Source: Sphagnum compactum (taxonomy: Eukaryota; Bryophyta; Sphagnopsida; Sphagnales). Taken from it: a DNA stretch of 64,000 nt. The position numbers were made by a program, and so were the translations under genes. Below the pieces are notes generated by a model that did no database searches, had not been told where the DNA came from, and worked only from the letters and a program-made list of their open reading frames with translations. How positions within the stretch are numbered: the first letter of the stretch is position 1; each line of letters begins with the position of its first letter. The stretch is taken from positions 6,448,001-6,512,000 of the forward strand of contig OZ234494.1 in NCBI GenBank assembly GCA_965153455.1. The letters run 5' to 3'. Shown piece after piece: positions 48,366 to 60,839 of the stretch.

Positions 48366-51300
48366 TATATATGATGCCTTCCAAAAGTAATTGGAGTTAT
48401 GTGTAGAAGGCATTAAACATATAACCATGCTTAATATTTTGGCCCAACTCCACCTAACTTAGGTGATTTTGAAAAAGCAAAACGTCTCCTTCTTGAGGGT
48501 TTTTTTCTACTATAGTTTATTTCATATTGTGTTTCATGGGTTGCATAAATAGCATGGGTATCATCATTCATTCATCATTTGTGTTATTTTATATGTCGGT
48601 TACAATACAAAAGAAAACTTGTAAACAATTGGACATTGAAATGTTGCATTTGGGGTTTGTAGATTAAAAATGTGTTTGATAAATTTGTAACAAGATCTCG
48701 TCAGCTATTGGTGGACAACATATTGAGACATATGGGAAGCATTACACAACCATAGGCAAGCATGTTAAATAAGCATTTCCCCTTGAAGTAAAAGAATCCC
48801 AAAATTCAAGATGATGCATTTAGTAATGGGCCTACAACATTGGTCAATGGTTACATTAGCATAAAAAAAATTGTCTTGAAGAAAAATTCTCAAATCATTT
48901 TCTTTCCTTGTTTATTATCTATACTCTAAAAACTTTCATCTTACATTACCTTTGAATGTGCCAAGTTGTATGCCAAAAAAAATGTCACCTACTACAATGT
49001 TTTAGGCCTAAACATAATCGTTCCTACTACCCAAGGAAAGATCACTTAACAAAAAATGGACTTATGTGGGCAAACAATGAAGATAATCCTCTAGTAGTGG
49101 AGTTGTTATTAAAAGTAGCAAACACATATAATGAATGTTTGATGAATCTAAGACCATTTATGTTTTTAAGACATTTCATCTAATGTGACAGTGGGAGAAA
49201 ATATTGCTTTAAACTTGTTTTCCTTTACATAAAACCATATGAAATGGAAACTTTAGGTTTTGTTTGGACAAGCTATCATTAAAACCTTTTTAAAGTCACA
49301 TTTGAGTTCTACATTCTTGAAAACCAAAGATGGTGCATGTGGTAGAATTTGTGAAGGTCATAATGATCCCTTCTTCTATTATCTATTTCAAATTGTTTGG
49401 CTTGTTGAGTGGCTCATTGAATGGTGTTGCAACGTAATGTTTTGGAACAAAGTCCACATCTTGGTCCTTTAAGGTGGATAAAAAATGGCCATACATTCTT
49501 TGGTTTTTGGTATACAACTCATCCATGCTAGCCCAAACTTCAAATTTCATGCATCAACCTTTGACGAAATATCCAATGGCCATAATAATCATCAAACCAA
49601 TAGAGAATTGGAGACTCCAATATCAACAAAATCCTTGTCATACATGTCAAACATTAAAAAATTGAACTGTTTCATTTTGATCGTGTTATCTAATTGTTGT
49701 ATTTTTGGGAAGCTTTGATTTTAAAGTCTATGTTTGTATTTTGTCAAATTTAAATACTAGTTAAATACCAAGTAAAAATAATATCATAATAATATTTTAT
49801 ATCTTTTTTTCATATATCCAAAATTTCATATTCCCATATTAAGTTGTCAATTCGCATAATTAATATCAATCTATTTAGAAGTTTCATACTAAATTTGACC
49901 ATGGACATGATGGACAATATTTAAGGATAACTCTAAAGGACCAATACACATTTAAGGAGGATACCTAGTAGATTTTGTTGTCAACACCATAGCTAAAAAA
50001 TGTAGCATGAAAATTACAACATTCAATGTGCTCCCACCCACTTTATGCAAGGCTCTTGAAAAACTACAAATGACATTGCTACATTAATATTGTTATCCTA
50101 TATAATTGTGGACCTAACAACCTTGCAGTAAACTTAGGTGAAGGTTGCTAAGTAAAATAATGGAAGCTCAAAAAAATTAAAGTCTTAAGGGACTACCAAG
50201 GGGGAGACATACATGCTTTCAAAAAAATAATTAAGAAATGAGTTTAAGGAAAACAACTTGGAACTTCAAACTAATCACAATAAAGACATGAAGGCAGTTG
50301 TTTTCTCTCCTATTGTGTGTGCCTTTATAAAAAATTAGTCACGAGGACTAGTAACTTTCATGTTGTTGTTGTCACTACCTTCCAAGAATGTTACCCTCCT
50401 TGCAAAAATTGGTTTTGCAACAACTATCATCCACTAACCTTGATTCTTTAACTAAAAAATAGGAAAAAAAACTAAATGGAATGTTGAGAATGACAAATTT
50501 TACATCAAAAAAAAAAAAACTAGACTACTTACAAAAGGAAATGAATAAAATACCCATGGAATCCAAAGATCTAGTAAACACACAACCATGCTTGTATTAC
50601 AACTTTATAATAATACATTCTCCTCATCTTTCTTCCTAAAATCCTCACAAGATTACACACATAGAATATAAGTGAAATTTTCATAGAAGATAATAAAATG
50701 AAATTACAATAGTAAATGGGATGAAAAATGGGGAACCAACAAAACTCCCACACCCCATAAGCCCCAAAGGTCACGTTATCCTTTCCTATAATCTAGGCCT
50801 TTATTCAAATATCTTCCACAAACCCCTAGTTAGTGGCACACTAGTTGTCAACCATCCTATCGTTGAGGACTAACTACCCAAGTAGTGTCATCAAGATGGT
50901 GAGTGTGAACCTATCACTAATAACTAAAAAATTACTAGGTTGTTCACTAGGATAATAAAATTAAAAGTTTTCCCTTTTTAATATAACCTTTTGGTAGAGA
51001 TCCACAATTAAAGATGGAGATAGTGAATAACATTTTTTGGCCTATTGAAGCTACTTTTGTGAATATATTATTTTCTAAGTTAAAAATAGTAGGTATTAAT
51101 TAAAACATAGGTGCAAATTTGTTCATTTTTGACAACTCGTCTTTTCAAGCCACAAAGCTCATTCCAAAAAAAAACTAATTGTCCAAATTATTGTGTTTTA
51201 TGATGATTTAAAAAAAATATAGGGGTACAATTCTAAATAGTGTCCACACCTTTTGTAGCTCCTTTTATTGTGTTTGAACCTTGGGATGATTTGTGGAAAA

Positions 51301-54300
51301 TTGGTTCCAATATTTGAAATCTTGAATGAGGTGGTAGGCGAATCATTGATTGCAAAGAATCATACTTGTTTGAGAAAAATAGTTGGATTTGTGAGACATA
51401 GTTGCAAATAAGCAAGATTCTAATATATCACCTTTAGAGAGAGTTTGTAACAAGAACAAAATAATTTAGAACATATTCCCTTGTTTCCTTATGACTATTA
51501 GTGCAAGTTCCCTCCCATTCTTGTTCTTCAATGGTATATGCTAAGTGTTTAAAATTGATAGGCAACCTTTATAGGGAGGATTAATTGGGTTTTGTAACAT
51601 TTCTTTGAGCATCATGAATTGGGAAGGAAAAAAAAAAAGGGTACAATATTGTAAAGCAAAGCATAACAACTTGAAGGCCACATGCATAAGGAGGATGAAA
51701 GATAAACTATGTTTGATTTCCCATCGTGTTCTCATCATAATTGATTGAACCATGTGTGGGCCGAGAATTAGAAATGACACCTAAAATGAGTGCTCCCCCA
51801 TGGGAAGAAGACTCATGTCCAACAACAATAACAACAAGCAGCTCAATGTTGTCTCTTCAGGTATGAAGAATTGTGTTTGTTTTTTTGTGGCTGTTGATTT
51901 TTGTGTGGCAGCAGTAGCTTGGGATCCAGTGAGAATGAATGTATGAGTGAAACAGAGTTCAAAAGCAGATTTTCATTCAGACTAGTTAGTATCTCTGGTT
52001 TTCCATGGACCAGTTGAGATTTGGGGGGGGGGGTAAGTACTTTCAGCATCATCACTGAAATTGGAGGAGATGATGATGATGATGATGATGATGGTTGTTG
52101 AAGTGCACTTAGCAGCAGCTAGCTAGGGCATGAAAGTTGCAAACACCTGCTCTTTGGATTTTGGCAGCAACCTGGAGCTCTGGGGCAAGGTGACTAAATG
52201 ATCAAATGTGTACCTACCTAATTGTCAGGTTCTCCTGCCTTCCATTCCGGTCACAGATACATTTCTAAATTAGGGTTACCAAATTGACAGCTCTCCATAC
52301 GTTCATTACTAGTGCTGCTACAATTTCAATAACTTCTTTTGGGAATTCCATTTGTGGGGAAGGAATGTATGTGGAAGGGCAAAGGTGTGTGTGTGCGCGT
52401 GTGTGTGGAGGTTTGAATGTTTGTTTGCTTGTAAGCTCCTCTCCAGATGAAGTACCTATTATGACTCTGGAGAGAACTGGTAATGAATGGGGTGAGCTCA
52501 TGCATACACTGAAACTGATTACAAGTGTGGGGGTGCAATGCACATACATAATTTCCATACATATGTGCAACAATCTCTTTAAAAGTGTCTTGAGTATGTT
52601 CATATATGGCAGCCGGGTTTAGGGTTTAGGGAGGAGCAATATCAGAGGAACCACACATACTGTTCCGTGTGGCAGCATTGTCACTGACTAGGTGGGGGCT
52701 TTGTCCTGTTTGATCCAATTGGTTGAAATTGCCTCTACATTAATGTCAGCTTCTCATGACTAGTTTCCTACATGAAAAGATTCCTCAAAACATAAAAGTC
52801 TTTTTGATAATTCTTTTTTTTTTGCAGCACCAGCTGGATGAATTTACAATGCAAACTGGGGAATTGGATTTGCAATTTGTATTCATTTCAGAAGGTGAGT
52901 ATATTAAGTGGCTGAAGGTACTTTACTTACTTATGCAGACAATTTTGGTTCTAAGAATTGACCCAACACTCGAATCTTCTCTTGCTTGTTGCTTTGTGAT
53001 CAATCAAACATCATGTTATGATTGTGAAGGACTTAAGCATTCTAAAATGCCAACTGATTCAAAACTTTCACTGATGCATAAAGTGTGGTTTGAACTTGTA
53101 ACGTATTTTGCATTTGCATTTTGGAGACTCTGTTATGGTGTTTCACAGTTTAGTAGGTGTGTCATACCCTAATGCTTGACTGAAATTTGCAGGCCATCAT
53201 CTTCTTTGCCAAATAACTTTTACAATTGATTTGACTTTTCTGCATGCAAAACCTTGTTACAGATTTACCAATCGGTTGAGAGTCCACTACCGACTGCGAT
53301 TGTTTGGCCCAAGAAGGGATCAAGGATACTGCATCAATCTTTGTGTAGCAAGCTCAGAGTTAATGATTTTCTCAAAACCCACTTTTCCGCATGGAGAAAA
53401 GTTTTGAAAATCTATCTGTTTTTGGGAAAGCCAAAGAAAAAGCACCATACTTTCAAACAAGTTTGCAATACATTAATTTCCTTGCCAAAGTCTCTCCCAT
53501 AACTGGCAAAGTTTTGCAAATCTAGGCAAGAGATTTTTGCTCATATTCCAAGAGACAAAATTTGAAAGTTAAGGCTATGAATGAAAAGTCTTCAAACTAG
53601 TATATGATTTGGTTAAAGGGTTTTCATTGCTAGCTGATTTGTGACAGATGACATCTTTTTGGTTTATGGTCTTCTATTTTTATTAGTGTATTAGCGGTAT
53701 CCTGAATGTTATGTTCTTTCATGACATGTGTTTTTGCGCTTATATTTGCCTTGTACTTCTTGTGGATGGGTTCCCATCCTTCCCTTTTTTTTTAAAAAAA
53801 TTATTTATATAACAGGATTTTTCTTCTTTTTCCAATGATTCTAAACTAATGTTGCAAATTAGGAGATGCTCATTTGCGAAAAGAGTTTAATTACAAACAT
53901 GTATGTTCTCCAAGATGATGCATTGGATGAGAAGAATGCCTCTCAACTTCAAGTTACTCTAAAGAGTCCTGGATTGGAGTTGCAATAGTTAGTAGTACTT
54001 TACACAAGTGAGGGATGTGGATCGCGATGGTGGGTAGATTGAGTATGACTTCCGGGACGATAAATAATTCCACCAATGACTTGTGAACAATCTAGCAAGC
54101 ACGCCCATTACAAGTGATGCTAAGTAGTTAACCTCTCAACATTCAATTACCTACCTACTTACATCCCACTTCATGAAGTAAAAAGGGTGTGTGAGGGAGG
54201 AGTGGAGGAAGGGAAATGGAAGCATGCTTTTGTTTTGTGGGGAGGGAAGTATATTTAGGCTTCTATGTTGGGGAGTGTCTACAACATGTTCCAAAAATAT

Positions 54301-55340
54301 TGATGGTGGGCCAATCAAATTGCTCTTTTTGGACCCAAAAAAGAATTTATGTGGGTGCACCCACTCACTAATTAATTGAAGCATGAATAAGTACCCCTTC
54401 AGTTTAGGGTTAAAAAATCACTTTCAATGCACCCACACAACTAATTAGTACAGATAACAATAGAAGTATCCTTAGTAGGTAATAATAGTTGGCTATTGTG
54501 TGAAGGTCCCTGTCTATGTGTATTTGTGTTTGGTGCCTTATTTACTACTACAGGATTTGGTACACATGACAAGCAAACATTTGTCTTGGTACCAATCACT
54601 AAGGATTTAGACTTCCTCCTATGCAAGCAAGCAAGCAAGCAAGCCAACCCATTCATTCCTTAAATAATGAAAGGTTGCCCTTGTTGCAAGCTAAATGGAC
54701 TTTCCCATTGGTCGGTGCAGTAACCTAAGCGACCGACCGCTTGTATATAGTACATAGTTTGGTACCCAAAGCTAGTTAAGATCACCTAAGTAATAAGTAA
54801 GTACTTCCCCCATCCCACAAGAAAATAACTAAAAATTGGACAACAAAAGTGCGGGGAAGAAAGCAACATTGGGTAGGTTCATTACTTTAAGTGTGGCAAA
54901 ACCTTGAGGATGATGGCGATTATACATAAGTTAGGTGGATTGATTATATGTATGTCGATCATGCACCACCACCAAATGATACATAGCTAACTAGGTTAAA
55001 GTGTCGGGCACTATCTCACACAATCTATAGACAAAAAGTTAAAAACATAAACATTCAAAAGATGGTCCAAAACACTCTTTGTAAAAATTTGGATGAGTTC
55101 TCATGATAACAAAGTGGGGAAAACATATGATGATCACATAGTGATAAACCCCAAAGTTTTATGCAAATTCCAAATCAAAAATTTGCGTTGGGCAGATGGG
55201 TGTAAAGAACATGATAATCTTGAAGGTCCCCCCCCCACCCCTCCCCAAACCATGATATTTAGACCAATCCCTACAAGTATGAGAAGCCTAAACTCCCCAT
55301 GTGACACAAACAACTTCGCTTTTAAATTGGTTCTAGTTAA
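48366..55340. other. Long AT-rich intergenic DNA with possible orphan exons
   Basis: No gene could be assembled. After acceptors ttttttgcag (about 52828) and gttacag (about 53263) there are short protein-like frames (LDEFTMQTGELDLQFVF; YQSVESPLPTAIVWPKKGS) that I cannot identify. A (gat)n run lies at about 52067-52091 and a double telo-box (gggtttagggtttaggg) at about 52616-52632. A gcaa tetranucleotide run lies at about 54624-54641. Confidence 0.35.
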
Positions 55341-55504
55341 ATAGATGAAAGGGTGGGTGGGTGGATGGATGGGTAAGATAGATGAATGGGTGGGTAAGTA
55401 AGAAAAGATAGATGGGTAGGTGGGTAGGCAGGTTAGATAGATGGATGGGTGGGTAGGTTAGATAGGTGGATGGATTAGTGGGTGGGTAGGTAGGTAGGTA
55501 GGTT
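55341..55504 (+). repeat. GGGT/GGAT/GGTA-rich tetranucleotide tract
   Basis: Runs such as gggtgggtgggtggatggat and gtgggtaggtaggtaggtag alternate with agatagat blocks. The plus strand is nearly free of C and contains many G3 runs, so G-quadruplex formation is plausible. Confidence 0.85.
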
Positions 55505-55925
55505 GTGGTGCGCATAAAATCACAACCATAAAAACAAGAAAAAGAAAAAAGGAAGAGGGTAGACTGGACGAAAGCCGTTGGCCAATTCTTTTGTTTTGTT
55601 TTGTGACCAGTGTTGTTGTTGTTGTTGGGTTGTTATGGATTTTGGGAAGCTTGTTGGCATTGATGAGGAAGATAACAGAACTGGGGCTTTAAATTAAATG
55701 CCAAAGGAGCCCTAGATTTCAGCAACTAAATTCTTCTCCTCCTGCCAACAACAAAAAGGCCAAACTAAGTATGATGTAAAAGCCAATTCAAGTATCATGT
55801 GATGGATCACTACCGTTTTGTTGCAGCGCTTTTTTTTTTGTCTGCAAATCATTGCACCAGCTGCTTTGCTTTGCTTTCATGGTAGTAACTATTGTAAGTA
55901 CCTCTCTTGCTCTCTCATTTTTAGA

Positions 55926-56760
55926 TAAAAAAGGGTTTCTGAATTTCAATCAAGGAAGAAGGTGGTGTAAAACTTAGCCTAAATATTCATTTCATTTTAA
56001 GGGTTTCTGCTTTTTCAATTAAGGATGAAGAAGGACTGCAAAAAACACTACCATTAATGTGAATTACCATATTTTAGACGAAAGGGTGAGGGTGCATAAC
56101 TAGTACCCTTAATGTTCATTATTAGTTTTAGACAACTTAGAGGGTTTATGATTTTTCAACTAAGGAAGAAGAAGGTGCAAGAACTACACTTTCATGTTCA
56201 TTTATCATTCTTCAGCAATATAGGGTTTCTAATTCTCAATCAAGGAAGAAGAGGGTGCAAAACTTGCTCTTAATGTTCATTATCAATTTTAGACAAAAGG
56301 GTTTTAAATTCTTAATCAAGAAAGAAGAGGGCTTAAAACTACTCTTAATGGGACACATTATCAATTTTAGACAAAAAGGGTTTCTGAACTTTCAATCAAG
56401 GAAGAAGATGGTGCAGAAACTACCCTTGTTCATTACATCATTTTCAGACAAAAAGGGGGTGTCTGATTCTCTCAGTCAGTTAGGGAATGATAGGATGCAA
56501 AACTATCAATGTTCATTATCGATTTCAGACAAATGGGTTTATGATTTTCAATCAAGGAAGATGGTGCAAAAAAAAAAACCTACACCCTTTTTCATTTATC
56601 ATTTTTAGACAAAGAATGGGTGTCTCTCATATTCAATCTTTTAGGAACTTCAAGAGGCTGGTGCCAACAAAAAAAAACCCTTTCTTTGTTCATGAATTAT
56701 CGATTGGTTTTGGTTTTGACAAACAGAACAGTTTGATGATCAATCAGGGAAAGGGGGGTG
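55926..56760. repeat. Degenerate about 78 bp tandem repeat, about 10 copies
   Basis: Each unit reads gggtttctgatttttcaatc, then aaggaagaagagggtgcaaa, then actacccttaatgttcatta and tcaattttagacaaaa. Units begin near 55928, 56001, 56083, 56141, 56222, 56300, 56379, 56458, 56537 and 56620. Divergence is considerable. Open frames with repeated INFRQKGF come from the array. Confidence 0.85.
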
Positions 56761-57540
56761 TGCAACAATACTACTACTACTACTACTACTACTTCTTTTG
56801 TTCATTATAGCTGTGGAGGAGACTACCCATCATGATGATAATAGAGGCGTTGATAGAAGAAGAGTGCAATGCAAAGCCTTTATACTCAAGTATTTCCCTT
56901 TCGTAATGCTTGTTTTGACAGCCAATCTTTGTCTCTGTCTCTCTCAAATTCATTCCCTAAAGCTGCTGGGCTGCTGGCTGATGATGATCATTCCCATTCC
57001 AATTTGCAGGAAACCCATAAATAATTATGTGGACATTGTGAGATAAATTAGGATATCATGTCAACAAAACCTAAATCCTTTGTATGGCAATATCAACTTT
57101 AAACCCCCTTCCACCAAGCTGACAGTTCAAATCTAGGTTTTGTTTCACATCTTTTTCTATCAGTACAAAACACTTAGAGAATGAAATGGATTTATTCTCT
57201 TGATTCATTACTCGATTTTCTCTCACACTTTGAAAAAGTCAAAAATTCTCTTAGGGACCCAAGCAAGTGGGACTTTCTACACACATAAGTTAGTAAGAGT
57301 CTACACATGATTCTGTTCAATATTGTGCTTGTTGGGGTTTGTCTCATATGCAACCTAAGACACTTGATTCCACCAGTGCATACTTGGAAGAATTTCCTCT
57401 TAATTAATACCTCATACAAAGTCTATGACCCAGCAAGATCAGTGTAAAAATGGGGAACAGAGCTACTACACATAAAAAGAGTTCAGAGTTGAGAAGGAAA
57501 CATACCAGAGGGATCATAAATGTGATTGTAAAATTTTAAA
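56760..57540. other. Intergenic, no gene recognised
   Basis: It holds a (tac)n run at about 56771-56792 and otherwise AT-rich DNA without motifs. Confidence 0.4.
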
Positions 57541-60500
57541 AAAAAAACATTCCACAAATGTATGCATGCACAATCAAGCTACACAGAAGAGAAGATAATA
57601 AATTCTTCTTTACCAATTTCACAGAGAAGATTACCCATCACAATTTTTTTGTTAAATTTGGAGTTGCAAAGAGATTAGAACTGTGTGCCATGATCATCAT
57701 CATCATGCATGTAAAAATCCATCAATATCATCATATTCATGAAAGCTTGTAAATTATTACATCACTATAAGATCACACAATACATATCAAAAACCCATGC
57801 AGAGAAGAATCTCTAAATCCCAAGAGCAGGAAGTAAATTGGACTGATGAAGGAAGTTGTTGCAAGGATATGAAAAAGGTTTTTTTATACCAAAACACAAG
57901 CAGCAAAAATTACATTAGATGTGTTGTTCAAACTAAAACCATAACAAGAGCAGCTTTGATTACTAGTAACAACAGAAGCATGCAAAACTGTAGAATCTAC
58001 AAGTAGAACTTTCACTAGCTGCTGAAGAGAGGTCAATCCTCTCCATCTCTCTAGTATCAGCAGAAGCAGCAGTAGCCGCAGCAGCAGCAGCAACAAGTAG
58101 CTAGAGCTGGGCAATTTCAACAACACCAGAAAGAAACGGACAGTGGATCATGCAGCAGAACAGCCAGGCAGAAGTGGCGGCTTCTTCTTCTGCAACTGCA
58201 GCTACTTTCTGTTGTACGAAGCAGGCTGCACTAGACTGCTGGCGGCGGCGCTAGAAGAAGCTGGGCGTTACGGTCCTGCGTTGAACTGCTGATCAAAAAG
58301 TAGCAGATCGACAATCTGCACGTCATCCTAAGTAGTCCGTCAGACGTCTCTTGCAACGTCGGCAGGTAGGAGGACGTTGTGTTGCAGGGAAGTCCAGCTA
58401 GCCGGAGGTGCTGCCAGAGAGTGTATAGTCTAGTAGTATAGTAGTACACCATCAGCAGTAGCAGCTTGCTTGGTCTAGACCAAGCAACTCAAATGCTAGT
58501 ATGATCTGCCTCATCTTCGTGTCTTAGTGCATTTGATTTACAACTGACATCAGTAGTCTTGATCTCCTTCGTCGAGAGCTGCACTTGCACTAGGCTGCAG
58601 GAAGAATATGCTGAAAGAAAGAAAGAAAGCAAGCAAGCAAGCAAGAGAGAATCTGCGTGCTGCATGAAGAAAGTGTAAGCCATGACACAAAGAAAGAAAG
58701 CTCATTAGTCTCTAGATGCTGATCAAACAGCTTGCATTCCCCTGATCAGACACAGACACACTGGAGAGAGAGACAGAGTCATGAGGAGGAGGCGAATTGA
58801 GCCGAGGAATTGGTACAACATGGTTTGCTAGGCTTAGATGCTGCTGCTGCTAGTATCACCATCAGCAGCGTCATAGGACAGGTGCCTACCTACTTGCTTG
58901 CGCTTGCCGCTCATACTTGCGTACTTCGCTCTCAAAGAGAAGATGTTGATGACCCTGGGAAGAATATATATAAAATCCATGCAGCTACTTGAGCCTTGCT
59001 TGGTGGACATGGTGTTGATCATCGCTGCAGCATACCAAAGCGGAGCGCGCTGAGGGGAATGAAGCCTGGTCCGAAGCACGAGCTAGCAATCGAGAGAACC
59101 CCTTTCTACCTCACGGGGGCGGGGGGGTCAAGAGATGGTGAGGAAGAGGAGGATCTGATGATGCGTAACCGAACCTCGGGCCAAGCGGCATTCCTCACAG
59201 CACAGCTCAGCAACAAAAGAAACTGGCAAACCATAAATAGGCCTGACGACGATCACGATCCATTGCAGCAGCGCCGCCAGCAGCAAGCAGGAGGCAGCAC
59301 GACCTACTTACTGCACCCAAAACAAAAAAAAAACACAAAAAGATTGTCGTTGGGAAGATCACTGCAACAACCAAAAAACCGATGACAAACGAACAACTAC
59401 TGCAGCACAAAGCCTTCACAGCTAGCTTCTTCGACTTCCTGGCTCGCTGGCTGGTTTCGCAACTGGACCTCTCCCCCACAGAAACTTCGCCGCACTGAAA
59501 GAAACAACAGTAGCACCTTGTGCACACCTACAAACTCTCAAGGACGACGACGACGACAACAACCATTATTGCTGCTGCTGCTGCAGGGGCGCGAGATGCA
59601 TTCAGTCAGCAGTGGGGAAGGTACTGAAAACCAAAAACTCCAATCCTATTCACAATAACTCCCTTGCACTTGCTAGCTCTAATGCAGCAGCATCTTAGCT
59701 CCAGTGCACAGTACTACACATCATAATAACTCTCTACCTGCCTTCATGCCTGCAGCATCCATCTCATAGATCCATCGACAACCCCGGTCGAACATCATGA
59801 CGTCCTTCCCATGACTACACCCCCTTGGTACCGACCCACAAGAAGAGTTAAGACTAAAACACAGGTCCTATAAGGTTCTTCTTCTTCTTCTTCCTTCTCT
59901 TCTTCTCCGATCTGCACCATGTCCAACAGAAACAGCCTGCCACCCCCGCCCCCCTCTTCTTTCCTCCCCACTACCCTACAAGCTGGTAGCTTCTGATTGC
60001 CCATGAAGCCCCAACTAAGACAAATCCTTTCCTGCATGCTTCCTTCTTCTTTCACTGCTTGATGCAATCCCCCATAACTCCATTTCTACAACCTTCCCCT
60101 AATACTCCAACAACAACAACAACAACAAATTACGCACTTACAGGTTCCCAAAACCCAACCAACACCCCAACTCCACCACCCCAAACAAAACAAACACACA
60201 AACCCAATCAGACAATCTCAGAGATTCCCTCTAGACGTTTGGAGCTACTTGCAAGTCGGAAGAGGCTACTTCAATGCTCTAGAGACATGACTCTCAAGGA
60301 GTGCTGCTGCTGCATGCATGCATGCATGGGTTTGAGCGAACAAAAGCTCCCAGAGACAGCATATTGAGCTGATGCCACAACACAACACAACCAACCAACA
60401 ACAAAAAGATCTAAAAGAACAAAGAACAAACAAGAGCTAGGAACAACAACAACAAACAACAAGACCTAGAAGAAAACAAAAAGCAACAAGAGAAGAAGAA

Positions 60501-60750
60501 GAAGAACAACAACAACAAGATCTAGACAAAAAGAATAAGAAAGTAAAGAAAGCTTGCTTGGGTGTTTTGGAGCATTTGGGAATTTGTTGGTTTGGGTCTA
60601 GAGTACATGAAGAGGAGGAAGAAAGGAAGGAAGTGAAGGAAATGGGGGGCCAATGGTGAGCAAGTAAGTGGTAGGCTGAGGTACAAGGGCAAGCAAAGTG
60701 AAGAAGGAAAGGGGAGAGAAGCCAAAGGCAAGGGTGGAGAGAGATGGGAG
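57541..60750 (-). ncRNA. Likely primary transcript region of MIR166
   Basis: Extent is inferred. A minus-strand TATA-box at 60775-60780 predicts a start near 60750. The miRNA hairpin lies about 1.55 kb downstream at 59040-59208. The region is GC-richer than its surroundings, contains many gca/gct and polypurine runs, and has no coherent coding frame on the minus strand, as expected of a long non-coding pri-miRNA. The 3' end is unknown and introns are possible. Confidence 0.5.
59040..59208 (-). ncRNA. MIR166: MIR166 precursor hairpin
   Basis: On the minus strand, 59074-59054 is a perfect 21-nt miR165/166 (starts UCGGACCAGG, ends UUCAUUCCCC). The 5' arm holds the star at 59194-59174 (starts GGAAUGCCGC, ends UUGGCCCGAGG). 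They pair with the expected 2-nt 3' overhangs and three or four mismatches. The stem continues below (CAGCGC with GUGCUG) and above the duplex. The terminal region is about 99 nt. miR166 guides cleavage of HD-ZIP III transcription-factor mRNAs in all land plants, setting organ polarity and meristem patterning. The mature strand is on the 3' arm, as in all known MIR166 genes. Confidence 0.96.
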
Positions 60751-60774
60751 ACTAGAATGGGGGGAAGGGTGGGC

Positions 60775-60780
60775 TTTATA
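60775..60780 (-). promoter_or_regulatory. TATA-box of the MIR166 transcript
   Basis: The minus strand reads GCGGTATAAAGCCCACC, a strong TATA-box in an otherwise GC-rich local context, about 1.6 kb upstream of the hairpin. Plant MIR genes are usually RNA polymerase II units with TATA-boxes. The predicted start is 25-35 bases downstream. Confidence 0.6.
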
Positions 60781-60839
60781 CCGCCTAGGTCCTCTCCTTT
60801 TTTCTTACACACTAGACCAAAAAAATAAAAATTAAAAAA

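Noticed and set aside
55926-56760. CRISPR-like array
   Set aside because: The repeats are degenerate, directly adjoining and without unique spacers, and this is a plant nuclear sequence.
58996-59385. Plus-strand frame containing GMKPGP, resembling the miR166 target site in HD-ZIP III proteins
   Set aside because: The DNA matches miR166 perfectly over 21 bases, unlike true targets, which differ at the ends. A matching star lies 100 bases away. The frame is antisense to a MIR166 hairpin and has no HD or START domain.
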